Source: Pseudopedobacter sp039918235 (GTDB lineage: Bacteria; Bacteroidota; Bacteroidia; Sphingobacteriales; Sphingobacteriaceae). Taken from it: DNA of 64,000 nucleotides. A program made the translations under genes and the position numbers. The notes below the pieces were generated by a model. The model did not search any database. It worked only from the letters and a program-made list of their open reading frames with translations, and was not told where the DNA came from. Positions 7,628-15,959 of the stretch are shown here, in pieces. The stretch covers positions 1 to 64,000 of the forward strand of contig JBDSHZ010000083.1 of the NCBI GenBank assembly GCA_039918235.1. Reading direction: 5' to 3'. Numbering within the stretch: the first letter of the stretch is position 1; each line of letters starts with the position of its first letter.

Positions 7628-9148
7628 TTATAACGGCAAACCTAAAAACTTACCAATACTGCGCAAACTTACCAAAATTACAATTACACTTACAGCCACC
7701 ATGATGGTTTTAGCAGATAACTTATTAGATACCCGGGCCGCAATAGGAGAAGCAATTGCACTTCCTACAACCAAGCCTGCAACTGCGTACCAGCGTAAGC
7801 CATCCAACATGGTCACAAATGTTAAGGAGCTCATTAAGGCAATAAAAAACCGACTTAATTTTACGGTTCCTAAAGAGTAACGGGCATTTCTGCCTCCTGC
7901 AATTAATGAAGAAAGTACGATAGATCCCCAACCTCCACCTCCAACTGCATCTATAAAACCTCCGGTAAATCCTAAAGTTCCAATTCTTTTTATTTTAGCG
8001 CTCCGTTCTCTCTTTTTTACTTTAAAAATCCCTGATTTATTCAAGATCACGAAACCCAAAATTAACGTGTAAACTGAAATCAAAGGTTTGGTGTATTGCG
8101 CATATTCTTCTAAGGAGGACAATAAAAATGCGCCTAATACTGCTCCTATAATACCGGGAATCAATAATAATTTAAGTAACTTTTTATTGATGTTTCCCAT
8201 TCTGTAGTGCATCCAACCGGCAATACCATTACTTAAAATCTCAGAAATGTGCACCGCAGTACTTGCAGAAGCAGGCGGAATTCCCATAGAAAGGGAGAAT
8301 GTAGTGGAGGTTACTCCGTAAGACATTCCAATGGCGCCATCAATCATTGCAAAAACAAATCCTGCGCCTAAAAACCAATAAAACTGAGAGTTTATTCCTT
8401 CTACATAAGCTCTAAATACAGGCTCCTGTTGCCAAATGGAATAAACAATAATACCTGTAAAAATCACCACTATGCTCCAGATCACCCAACTTAAAGCCGT
8501 TGCAGATAATTTTTTTTCTGGTTGCTTTTCATTCACTAAGCTTGCTGTAGCTTGGTTCAATGCTTTTACTTTAGCAGCGAAATCTCCGCTCAATGTTAAT
8601 CGGAGCTTATTTATTTGCTCCAAAGTATCATCAATCTCTTCAGGAATGTTCTCGTTTAAAACTTCTTTAATTCTTTTGGCTACCGTAGGCGATTTTCCGT
8701 TGGTAGAAATCGCTATTTTTAGGTTCCCTTTTTTAACAATAGAACCCAGATAGAAATCACATAGCTCAGGTGTATCAGCAACATTCAGTAGCAATCCTTT
8801 TTCTTTCGCTATTTTTCTGATGTACTCATGCAATTCTCTGCTATCGGTTGCCAAAATTACCAGCTCTACTCCTTCTAAATCTTCATCCTCAAATTTACGC
8901 TCAGTAACGTTCACCGTTGGATGTTGGGCAACTAAATTCCTTAATTCAGGCAAAAACCGATCTGCAACAACGGTTACTTTAGCTTTCGGGCTATTGGTCA
9001 ATATGGCACTCAATTTTTCGAGCCCAACATTTCCCCCTCCTACCAATAAAGTATGGAAATTCTGAAGTTTCAGAAAAACCGGAAACAATTCATTTCCGTT
9101 ATCCGCTTCCAATTCTATATTTTCTTTATTCTGCGTCAACAAACTCAT
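7628..9148 (-). CDS. Fusion: siroheme synthase N-terminal domain + TSUP (TauE/SafE) transporter
   Basis: 506 residues with two unrelated parts. Residues about 20-215 form a CysG N-terminal/Met8p domain (precorrin-2 dehydrogenase and sirohydrochlorin ferrochelatase): the Rossmann motif VGGGNVGLEK is at 36-45 and the NVADTPELCDF block holds the conserved catalytic aspartate. Residues about 220-506 form a TSUP/TauE-SafE membrane domain with about eight helices and the paired AMIDGAIGM and GFIDAVGGGGWG half-sites. TSUP proteins move sulfite, sulfolactate and other sulfur anions. Together with CobA the first domain completes siroheme synthesis for the adjacent sulfite reductase, while the second probably handles a sulfur anion. 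It overlaps cobA by 23 bp, so the coupling is tight. Confidence 0.9.
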   Translation of the reverse strand: MSLLTQNKENIELEADNGNELFPVFLKLQNFHTLLVGGGNVGLEKLSAILTNSPKAKVTVVADRFLPELRNLVAQHPTVNVTERKFEDEDLEGVELVILATDSRELHEYIRKIAKEKGLLLNVADTPELCDFYLGSIVKKGNLKIAISTNGKSPTVAKRIKEVLNENIPEEIDDTLEQINKLRLTLSGDFAAKVKALNQATASLVNEKQPEKKLSATALSWVIWSIVVIFTGIIVYSIWQQEPVFRAYVEGINSQFYWFLGAGFVFAMIDGAIGMSYGVTSTTFSLSMGIPPASASTAVHISEILSNGIAGWMHYRMGNINKKLLKLLLIPGIIGAVLGAFLLSSLEEYAQYTKPLISVYTLILGFVILNKSGIFKVKKRERSAKIKRIGTLGFTGGFIDAVGGGGWGSIVLSSLIAGGRNARYSLGTVKLSRFFIALMSSLTFVTMLDGLRWYAVAGLVVGSAIASPIAARVSNKLSAKTIMVAVSVIVILVSLRSIGKFLGLPL

Positions 9149-9893
9149 AAGATGCCAATATTGGCTGAAACGATGGATGTAAACTTACCACTTCTCCAAT
9201 TACGATCACCGCAGGAGCGCCTATTTTTTTCTCCTCAATCTGTTCAATAATAGTATTGATGACGCCTATGGCTATTTTCTCTTTTGGTGTAGCACCATTT
9301 TGGATAATTGCAATCGGTAATCGGCCTAAGCCTTCTTTTTGATAAATTTCTACTATACTTTTAATTTTATTTACACCCATTAAAACTACTACAGTAGCTT
9401 TTGTTTTTACGGCAACTTTTAAATCATTAGAAATCTCTCCATTTGCTTTGGTACCGGTAATCACCCAAAAACTTTCGCTGGTTCCGCGGTGTGTAAGGGG
9501 AATTCCCTGTAATGCCGGAACAGCAATTGAACTGGAAATACCAGGGATTACCTCTGTTTGGATATTGTAAGAATGTGCAAAATCAATTTCTTCATAACCT
9601 CTTCCAAATACAAAAGGGTCTCCACCTTTTAAACGTACCACATATCCGTACCTTAAGGCACTATCCACTAAAAGCTGATTGATTTCCTGTTGTTTTAAAG
9701 AATGCTGTCCTGCTCTTTTACCTACAAATATCTTAATGGCATTTTCTGGTGCCATTTCTAATAAGGCTTCATTTACCAATGCATCATACAAAACCACCTC
9801 TGCTTTTGCCAAAGCTTTTGCTCCTTTTATACTGATTAAATCCACATCACCCGGACCTGCACCAATTAATGTTATTTTTGGTTCTAGTATCAT
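9126..9893 (-). CDS. cobA: Uroporphyrinogen-III C-methyltransferase
   Basis: CobA/SUMT uses two S-adenosylmethionines to convert uroporphyrinogen III to precorrin-2, the entry point of siroheme synthesis. The 255-residue protein has the tetrapyrrole methylase motifs: GAGPGDVDLISIKG near residues 12-25, VRLKGGDPFVFGRG near 90 and VIPGISSS near 120. The length fits the stand-alone enzyme. Its ATG overlaps the upstream sulfite reductase stop (TAATG), and its 3' end overlaps the fusion gene that performs the next two steps. The substrate can come from the uroporphyrinogen-III synthase encoded at 43562. Confidence 0.95.
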   Translation of the reverse strand: MILEPKITLIGAGPGDVDLISIKGAKALAKAEVVLYDALVNEALLEMAPENAIKIFVGKRAGQHSLKQQEINQLLVDSALRYGYVVRLKGGDPFVFGRGYEEIDFAHSYNIQTEVIPGISSSIAVPALQGIPLTHRGTSESFWVITGTKANGEISNDLKVAVKTKATVVVLMGVNKIKSIVEIYQKEGLGRLPIAIIQNGATPKEKIAIGVINTIIEQIEEKKIGAPAVIVIGEVVSLHPSFQPILASYEFVDAE

Positions 9894-11989
9894 TATTTCA
9901 CTAATTCTGGGCTTGGCCTAAAAGCTTTCACCTGGTTTAAAAAATCATTTGCCTGCGCCAAATAGGATTCAGCAAATTCTTGAGAAGGTTCATTTTTGTT
10001 GATCTGTAATACCAAATCAGTAAAACTTTCTATATAAAATTCTGGTGCAAAATGCTCGTCAAACGCTTTGATTACCCCTGTTTGGGTACTTTGATTTACG
10101 CCCTTATCTAACAATAAAGCTTTAGCACCACTCACCAAAGTATTGTAAGCATGGTAAATTGCATCTGCCCAAGCATTTTGCTCATACGCTTCTAACGCCC
10201 ATCCGTACTTTTCTTCAGATTCGTAAATTAAGGTTGCCACTAAATCAATCACCACACCTGCACATTCCCCAACTCCTATGGCGGTTACAAAGTTCTCCTC
10301 ATGTCCCCAATCCACAAATTCCTCATCTTTTACGGTAGATTGATCTGCAATCGGTTTCAATAATTGATAGAAATAATCTTTACCTAAAGCATCGTAATAA
10401 GCATGAAAAGTTGGATAGCTAGAAGCTACAGCCTGATAATCATCTAAAATTGCTCTTAAAACATGTGTAGCTCTTTTAGAAGGAACTTTCACTACTTTAT
10501 CAGCAGCTCTGCCGATGCCGTCACCTACAATTCCGCCTCCTAAAAGCACCTGAACCGCTGGCATTACTTTTCCATTCACTTTCATGGAACTGCCATGAAA
10601 ACCAATATGTGCCAAACCATGCTGACCGCAACTGTTCATACAGCCGCTGATTTTGATCTTGATTTCTTTATTATGGATAAAATCGGCATACTCATCATAA
10701 ACCAAAGATTCCAATACCCTAGAAAGTTCCATAGAGTTAGAAATCCCCAAATTACAGGTGTCTGTTCCTGGGCAAGTGGTTACATCTGCAACGCTATCAA
10801 AACCTGGCGCTGCTAATCCCAATTCCTCTAAAGCAAGAAATAGCGATGGCAATGCTTCTTTTCTTACAAATTTTAATAAAAGGCCTTGATTTATGGTAAT
10901 CCTGATCTCATCAGCAATGAGATGCTTCACTGCATTTATAAATTTTCTGGCTTGGTCTGTTGGGATATCTCCAGTTTTTACCTTGATGTAAACTCCAAAG
11001 AAATCCTGTTGCTTTTGTTGAAAAACATTGGTAGCCAACCATAAATCATAAGCTAAATTTTTAGCTGCTGGAATTTCTACCTCAACAATAGCTGCTGGAA
11101 TTTGAGGTTCAACAATGGCATCACGGTTTATTTTAAAAGTTTTTACCTTAATGGCAGTTTGTTCCTCTTCTACCAATCTCAGCACTTCATCAATTCCCAG
11201 TTTGTTCACCAAAAACTTTAAACGGGCTTTATTTCTATTGTTTCTTTCGCCATAACGGTCAAAAACACGCAAAACCGACTCTGCATAAGGGATAATTAAA
11301 TCCTCATGCAAAAATTCGTGAACCACATGCGCTAAGGAAGGTTGCGCACCTAAACCGCCACCCAATAACACTTTAAAACCACGTACTTCTGCTCCATTTT
11401 CTGTTTTCACTTTTGGAATAAAACCTAAATCGTGAATAAAAGAAAAGGCAGTATCTGCTTCGCTGGAAGAAAAAGAAAATTTAATTTTTCTTCCCATCTC
11501 TTGGCAAATTGGGTTTCTTAAAAAATATTTAAAAAAAGCCTGAGCATACGGCGAAACATCAAAGGGTTCTGTAGGGTCAATTCCTGCGGTAGGTGATGCA
11601 GTTACATTTCTTACCGTATTGCCACAGGCTTCACGCAAAGTAATATCGTCTTGTTCTAATTTAGACCACAATTCTGGCGTACGGTCTAAACTCACATAAT
11701 GGATCTGGATATCCTGACGGGTAGTTAAATGTAGGTTGGAAGAAGCATATTCATCAGAAATATCAGCGATTTTCAGCAATTGCTTAAAGGTGACTTTTCC
11801 AAAAGGCAATTTGATACGTACCATCTGCACTCCGGGCTGGCGTTGGCCATAAACACCACGGGCTAAACGTAAACTCCTGAATTTTTCTTCATGGATTCTG
11901 CCTTCGTGAAAAGCCTTGATCTTTCTTTCCAGATCAATGATATCTTTCTCTACTATTGGATTCTCTAACTCTGTTCTAAAGCTTTGCAT
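9893..11989 (-). CDS. Siroheme nitrite/sulfite reductase with C-terminal HEPN-like domain
   Basis: 698 residues. The first ~530 form a ferredoxin-type siroheme nitrite/sulfite reductase: two ferredoxin-like half domains, then the [4Fe-4S]-siroheme ligands TCPGTDTCNLG (about 411) and SGCMNSCGQH (about 453). It reduces sulfite to sulfide (or nitrite to ammonia); its place before cobA and cysHDN favours sulfite. The last ~150 residues, after EDFVDWGHEE-like sequence, form a separate all-helical extension (ATGVGECAGV...YNTLVSGAKALLLDKG) resembling a HEPN domain. This extension is absent from the E. coli CysI and plant enzymes and its role is unknown. No flavoprotein subunit (CysJ) is present. A terminator hairpin lies directly before the ATG. 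Confidence 0.92.
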   Translation of the reverse strand: MQSFRTELENPIVEKDIIDLERKIKAFHEGRIHEEKFRSLRLARGVYGQRQPGVQMVRIKLPFGKVTFKQLLKIADISDEYASSNLHLTTRQDIQIHYVSLDRTPELWSKLEQDDITLREACGNTVRNVTASPTAGIDPTEPFDVSPYAQAFFKYFLRNPICQEMGRKIKFSFSSSEADTAFSFIHDLGFIPKVKTENGAEVRGFKVLLGGGLGAQPSLAHVVHEFLHEDLIIPYAESVLRVFDRYGERNNRNKARLKFLVNKLGIDEVLRLVEEEQTAIKVKTFKINRDAIVEPQIPAAIVEVEIPAAKNLAYDLWLATNVFQQKQQDFFGVYIKVKTGDIPTDQARKFINAVKHLIADEIRITINQGLLLKFVRKEALPSLFLALEELGLAAPGFDSVADVTTCPGTDTCNLGISNSMELSRVLESLVYDEYADFIHNKEIKIKISGCMNSCGQHGLAHIGFHGSSMKVNGKVMPAVQVLLGGGIVGDGIGRAADKVVKVPSKRATHVLRAILDDYQAVASSYPTFHAYYDALGKDYFYQLLKPIADQSTVKDEEFVDWGHEENFVTAIGVGECAGVVIDLVATLIYESEEKYGWALEAYEQNAWADAIYHAYNTLVSGAKALLLDKGVNQSTQTGVIKAFDEHFAPEFYIESFTDLVLQINKNEPSQEFAESYLAQANDFLNQVKAFRPSPELVK

Positions 11990-12000
11990 ATTTTCTTCTG

Positions 12001-12033
12001 ATAAAAAGCCTCTTCCTGTTACAGAAGAGGCTT
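12001..12033 (-). terminator. Intrinsic terminator in the leader of the sulfite-reductase operon (possible attenuator)
   Basis: On the minus strand a perfect 10-bp stem (AAGCCTCTTC/GAAGAGGCTT, 8-nt loop) is followed by TTTTTAT, and only 11 bp remain to the ATG of the sulfite reductase. No gene on the minus strand ends just upstream: the fic stop is at 12284. The hairpin therefore sits in the 5' leader of the sulfur operon and could act as an attenuator. Confidence 0.6.
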
Positions 12034-12044
12034 AATTAACACAC

Positions 12045-12068
12045 TTAAGATTGGCCAATAATTACCAT
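12045..12068 (-). other. Possible leader peptide MVIIGQS before the terminator hairpin
   Basis: A seven-codon reading frame (ATG to TAA) lies 11 bp upstream of the leader terminator. It contains the palindrome ATTGGCCAAT and flanking CCAAT/ATTGG words that could form an alternative structure. It contains no cysteine or methionine run, so classic amino-acid attenuation is not obvious. This is a speculative call. Confidence 0.2.
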
Positions 12069-12283
12069 TGGTTTAGGTTGATAATTAAAATACCTTGATT
12101 GAAAAACTAACATTTCAATCTTCTTAAAAGCAAATATATATAAAGTCTATGTATTTAGTAGATTTAATTTTAAAAAAATATTTCTTCTTGTTCCTCAGCT
12201 TGTTTTAAGGATATTTATTACTATAAAGTTTAATTTAATTTGCTTTATCAATTTTGAAATTGTAAAGATTAAATAAGAAGTAA

Positions 12284-13582
12284 TTAAAAATTATACTTAT
12301 TCAAAATCTCATCGAATTTTTTTGCTCTAATAAAATTCTGTTTTTTCTTATTTACCTGTATAATTTCCATAAAACCTAACTCAACTAAAGCCTTTAGATC
12401 CATCCTTGCTGTATAATTTGAAACATTGAATCTTGCTTCAATTTCTTTATTATTCAAAATTCTATCTGAATCATCGTTTAAAATTTTTAATACCTGAGCC
12501 ATCCTATCGTTAACATTTGGAATTTTCATGAATTTTGCGGCCTGAAATACCTCTTTCTGTTTTTTATTTATATACTCTTTTAATGCTTGATATGCTTTCT
12601 CCATTGTTCTTATGTGATAAGTTATAAAGTAGCCTAAATCATTATCATCAATTTCAGAATAGAGGTATGCTTTTTCATATTGAGATTTGGTATCTTTAAT
12701 TATACGCGATATGGATAAATACTCTGTTAACCAATATCCATTTTTCAACATATACCAATAAAACAAAGCTCTTGCAGTTCTTCCATTACCATCAGTAAAG
12801 GGATGGATCCAACCCAACATAAAATGAACAATGCATCCTTTAATAATAGGATGAATAAAAGTATCAGTATCCTGATTAAAGAATTTACACAATTCATTCA
12901 TTAAAAGTTCTATTTCTTCTTTAGAGGGTGGTATATGAACAACTTCACCAATAGCTTGGTTAACTACATGTACATCATCATTAGTTCTAAATTCCCCCTC
13001 ATCCTTTTCGTGTTCTAATGTATCTTTTGTTACCAGCTTATGGATAAATAGAATATTCTCAACAGAAAGCTCTTCCTTTTTATGCTGAACAATATGTTTC
13101 ATGGTTACAAAGTTATTCATGATCATTTGTTCAGATTTGTTTTTTGGCTTTTTCTCCTGCTGTATCATTTCTTTAGCTTTTTTTCTGGTGGTAACAGCTC
13201 CTTCCATTTGACTACTAGATATAGCCTCTTCCATAATTGAGCTAATCACAAATTTAGTTTTATCGGTTTCCGCAATACCAATATTACTCCCCAATGTACC
13301 TCCAATATGCATATCGAACTGATGCAAAGCCCTTAACATGTAGTCTGTAATGATATAGGTAAATCTATGTTTACCAAAATCTATAGATTTACTTTTTAAA
13401 TATCTTTGAAATTTAACAGCATTCCATAATTCCTCTGGTGAACAATTCTTAGCCTTATATTTTATTTTGTCCCAGTATAAATAATCATCCTGAATATTTT
13501 TCAAAATGCCATTACCTTCAATTTCAACCATTAAAGGTATTGAACCATTATCTTTGTGAAATTTTGGTGAAGACTCAATCAT
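12284..13582 (-). CDS. Fic family protein (class II-type, self-inhibited)
   Basis: 432 residues. The Fic core carries HPFTDGNGRTAR near residue 260, matching the HPFx(D/E)GNGRxxR motif whose histidine drives transfer of AMP or another nucleotide moiety to target hydroxyls. An inhibitory-helix motif, SSSQMEG, lies near residue 110 and fits the (S/T)xxxE(G/N) rule, so activity should be auto-inhibited. A winged-helix region follows at the C-terminus (IEARFNVSNYTARMDLKALVELG), giving the common Fic-HTH architecture. The frame can be extended to a TTG at 13597, but the ATG at 13582 gives the natural start. No antitoxin gene is adjacent; the targets are unknown. Confidence 0.9.
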   Translation of the reverse strand: MIESSPKFHKDNGSIPLMVEIEGNGILKNIQDDYLYWDKIKYKAKNCSPEELWNAVKFQRYLKSKSIDFGKHRFTYIITDYMLRALHQFDMHIGGTLGSNIGIAETDKTKFVISSIMEEAISSSQMEGAVTTRKKAKEMIQQEKKPKNKSEQMIMNNFVTMKHIVQHKKEELSVENILFIHKLVTKDTLEHEKDEGEFRTNDDVHVVNQAIGEVVHIPPSKEEIELLMNELCKFFNQDTDTFIHPIIKGCIVHFMLGWIHPFTDGNGRTARALFYWYMLKNGYWLTEYLSISRIIKDTKSQYEKAYLYSEIDDNDLGYFITYHIRTMEKAYQALKEYINKKQKEVFQAAKFMKIPNVNDRMAQVLKILNDDSDRILNNKEIEARFNVSNYTARMDLKALVELGFMEIIQVNKKKQNFIRAKKFDEILNKYNF

Positions 13583-13596
13583 GTACAATAATAACA

Positions 13597-13631
13597 AAAA
13601 TTGCGATATTATCTAAAAATCTCGCAATTTT
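13597..13631. promoter_or_regulatory. Perfect 10-bp inverted repeat upstream of fic
   Basis: AAAATTGCGA and its exact complement TCGCAATTTT are separated by 15 bp, directly between the Rrf2 stop codon and the fic start codon. It may be an operator for autoregulation by the Fic-HTH protein or a weak terminator of the Rrf2 transcript; the T-run is short. Confidence 0.4.
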
Positions 13632-13645
13632 ACTATTCGAACATT

Positions 13646-14089
13646 TTAAATCTTAAGATGGATTGAAAGATTTTTTTCTTTAGAGATCAAATCCGCAATA
13701 GTAGTTTCAGTAAGAATTTTAAGGGTAGCGTCCCGAACGCTCATAAAAGTGTCTCTAATTCCGCATGTTTCTTCTTCCTTACATTCCTCACATTTTTGAT
13801 AAAAATTTAAGCTCACACAGGGCAATTGGGCAATTGGACCACCTGTTAAGCGCATTACCTGAACCAGATTAATATCTTTGGGATCTTTGAGTAAAGAATA
13901 GCCACCACCCGCTCCCTTTTTACTGTAAAGGAACCCAGCATTACGCATTTCCAGAAGAATCTGTTCTAAAAATTTCTTTGGGATCTTTTCCTTCTGAGAA
14001 ATGGAAAGGATGTTCATAGCTTCCCCACCGAAGTTTTCTCCCAATGCAATTAATGCCCTAATGGCGTATTTTGTCTTTTTAGATAACAA
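13646..14089 (-). CDS. Rrf2 family transcriptional regulator
   Basis: 147 residues. The N-terminal winged helix begins MLSKKTKYAIRALIALG, the standard family start, so the TTG at 14089 is the true start codon; the next ATG would remove most of the DNA-binding domain. The C-terminal half has the cysteine cluster CVSLN...KCEECKEEETCG, as in Rrf2 members that bind an Fe-S cluster or sense cysteine metabolism (IscR, CymR). Its position between the sulfate-assimilation genes and metZ suggests control of cysteine or methionine synthesis, although no operator could be assigned. Confidence 0.9.
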   Translation of the reverse strand: MLSKKTKYAIRALIALGENFGGEAMNILSISQKEKIPKKFLEQILLEMRNAGFLYSKKGAGGGYSLLKDPKDINLVQVMRLTGGPIAQLPCVSLNFYQKCEECKEEETCGIRDTFMSVRDATLKILTETTIADLISKEKNLSIHLKI

Positions 14090-14099
14090 GCCTTTTATT

Positions 14100-14178
14100 T
14101 CTTAAGAGCATAAAGCTAAATACTTAAAGCTCAACGCCTAGTTTTTTTAATTAATAAATCAGCTTTAAGCTTTCGGCC
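14100..14178. repeat. Intergenic word-repeat (AAGCTTAAAGC type)
   Basis: The gap between the OsmC and Rrf2 genes contains words such as CATAAAGCTAAATACTTAAAGC and CAGCTTTAAGCTTTCGGCC, similar to the gap at 6495-6614. The two halves can pair imperfectly. Confidence 0.4.
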
Positions 14179-14592
14179 TTAGTTGATTTCTAAAGAATAA
14201 GTAATCTCTACACCTCCAACCGCAAGCATATCATGAACAGAGCAATATTTTTTCACTGCTAGTTCTGCTGCCTTTTCGGCTTTTCCTTGATCAATTGTTC
14301 CTTTTAAACGGAATAAGATATGAATTTTTGTGAATATAGTTGGGATTTCCTCTCTTCGTTCTCCATCCACCTCAACAGAAAAACCTGTGATTTCTTGCCT
14401 TTGCTTTTTTAAAATCGTGATTAAATCTAAAGAACTACAAGATCCTAAAGCCATCAGCACCAATTCCATCGGGCGAACGCCTAAACCTTGCCCACCAATA
14501 GCATCTGATCCATCTATATGTACTTTTACATCTCCGCTTCCTTTAGCTTCGAAATGTACGGCGTCGTTTACTCTGTTTAATTGTATTTTCAT
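14179..14592 (-). CDS. OsmC family protein
   Basis: A 137-residue protein of the OsmC/Ohr superfamily, whose members are thiol peroxidases that detoxify organic hydroperoxides. The two expected cysteines are present, in LGSCSSLDL (about residue 50) and VKKYCSVHDML (about residue 115). The spacing is closer to YhfA-type OsmC proteins than to Ohr. It lies between metZ and the Rrf2 gene on the same strand, fitting a thiol- and sulfur-related neighbourhood. Confidence 0.9.
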   Translation of the reverse strand: MKIQLNRVNDAVHFEAKGSGDVKVHIDGSDAIGGQGLGVRPMELVLMALGSCSSLDLITILKKQRQEITGFSVEVDGERREEIPTIFTKIHILFRLKGTIDQGKAEKAAELAVKKYCSVHDMLAVGGVEITYSLEIN

Positions 14593-14658
14593 GTTTTTTT
14601 TAGATTTGAGATATGAGTATTGAGATGTGAGACTTTATAAGCCTAACAAACCAACAAA

Positions 14659-15828
14659 CTATATAGACTTTTCTAAAGCATTTTCTACATCAGCAATAAT
14701 ATCTTCAATATTTTCTAAACCTATAGAAAGACGGATACTGCCCGGAAAAATTCCAATCTGTGCTCTTTCTTCCAAAGTTAATTTAGAATGTGTAGTGGAA
14801 GCTGGGTGTGTGGCAATGCTTCTGCTGTCTCCTAAATTTGATGTAATTAAAAGCATTTCTAAAGCATCCATAAATCTTTTCGCTCTATCAAAACCGCCTT
14901 TAATCACAAAAGTAACAATACCGCCGCCTTGTTTCATTTGCTTTTTAGCAAGTTCATATTGAGGGTGTGATTTCAGGTGCGGATAACGCACCACTTCTAC
15001 TTCAATACTTTGTTCTAAAGCTTCGGCCACAGCCAAAGCATTGGAACAATGCCTATCCATTCTTAATGGCATGGTTTCTAAACTTTTTGATAGCAACCAA
15101 GCATTAAAAGCCGACATTGCCGGACCAGTATGACGGATGAAAAACATCATTTCTTTGATTAGATCGGCTCTGCCAACAACTACTCCTCCCAAAACACGGC
15201 CTTGTCCGTCCATGTATTTTGTAGCCGAATGACTCACAATGTCTACACCGTAAGCAATTGGCTTTTGTAGATAAGGTGTTGCAAAACAGTTATCTACATT
15301 GATAATGATATTTGGATATTTCTCTTTGATTTTGCAAAGCCATTCTAGATCCACCAATTCTAATCCAGGATTGGAGGGTGTTTCCAAAAATATCATCTTG
15401 GTATTTGGTTGAATCGCTTTCTCTAAAGCATCAGGGTCTGCAGCATCTACATAAGTGGATGTGATGCCCCAACGCGGAAACAAAGTAGTTAATAGTTGAT
15501 GGGTAGAACCAAAAATCGAACGGAAAGCCACAATATGGTCACCAGATTTTAATAATCCTGCAAATGATGCAAAAACACCTGCCATTCCTGAGGCGAAAGC
15601 CAAGCCAGCTGCTGCGCCTTCCATATCACATACTTTATCAATAAACTCTGTGGTGTTTGGATTTGAATACCTTGAATAGATAATCCCTTCCTCTTCATCT
15701 GCAAAAACTGCCCTGCCCTGCTCCGCATCATCAAAAATGAAACTAGAAGTTAAGTACATTGGCGTAGAATGCTCTCTATTATATGTTCTTTTAGTTTGTG
15801 TTCTTATTAATTTGGATTCCTCTTTCAT
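14659..15828 (-). CDS. metZ: O-succinylhomoserine sulfhydrylase (Cys/Met-metabolism PLP enzyme)
   Basis: 389 residues, the size and pattern of trans-sulfuration enzymes of the Cys/Met-metabolism PLP family. The cofactor lysine is in SATKYMDGQGRVLGG, a string typical of MetZ rather than of cystathionine lyases. Other family marks are YSRYSNPNT (phosphate contact from the neighbouring subunit), ASGMAG and ETPSNPGLELVDL. MetZ condenses activated homoserine with sulfide to give homocysteine, so it uses the product of the sulfate-reduction cluster at 4.3-12 kb. A related cystathionine gamma-synthase role cannot be ruled out from sequence alone. Confidence 0.88.
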   Translation of the reverse strand: MKEESKLIRTQTKRTYNREHSTPMYLTSSFIFDDAEQGRAVFADEEEGIIYSRYSNPNTTEFIDKVCDMEGAAAGLAFASGMAGVFASFAGLLKSGDHIVAFRSIFGSTHQLLTTLFPRWGITSTYVDAADPDALEKAIQPNTKMIFLETPSNPGLELVDLEWLCKIKEKYPNIIINVDNCFATPYLQKPIAYGVDIVSHSATKYMDGQGRVLGGVVVGRADLIKEMMFFIRHTGPAMSAFNAWLLSKSLETMPLRMDRHCSNALAVAEALEQSIEVEVVRYPHLKSHPQYELAKKQMKQGGGIVTFVIKGGFDRAKRFMDALEMLLITSNLGDSRSIATHPASTTHSKLTLEERAQIGIFPGSIRLSIGLENIEDIIADVENALEKSI

Positions 15829-15860
15829 TATGTTAGTTCATTGAGTTCAATAGTTGAAAT

Positions 15861-15874
15861 AGTTCATTAGGCTT
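15861..15874. repeat. 14-bp inverted repeat, left copy, flanking the IVP gene
   Basis: AGTTCATTAGGCTT occurs here and as its exact complement at 16389-16402, so the pair brackets the four-helix-bundle gene at 15960-16337. The surrounding gap is built from related words (GTTCATT, CATTAGTT, TAATGAACTCATT). Confidence 0.5.
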
Positions 15875-15959
15875 ACAAAACCCATTAGTTTTTAGCTCAT
15901 TAATAACTAAACAAAATTCATTAATATTAATGAACTCATTTAAAAATGAACAATCTTAT

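Noticed and set aside
7370..7880. Plus-strand open frames across the cysH-TSUP gap
   Set aside because: They run through hairpin repeats and the antisense of the TSUP gene, have no family pattern and contradict the minus-strand operon.
12045..12068. Known riboswitch (SAM or cobalamin type) before the sulfite reductase gene
   Set aside because: No conserved riboswitch core was seen in the leader; only the terminator and a short frame are supported.
12284..13582. Fic toxin-antitoxin pair
   Set aside because: No small antitoxin gene is adjacent; the inhibitory motif is within the same protein, as in self-inhibited Fic enzymes.
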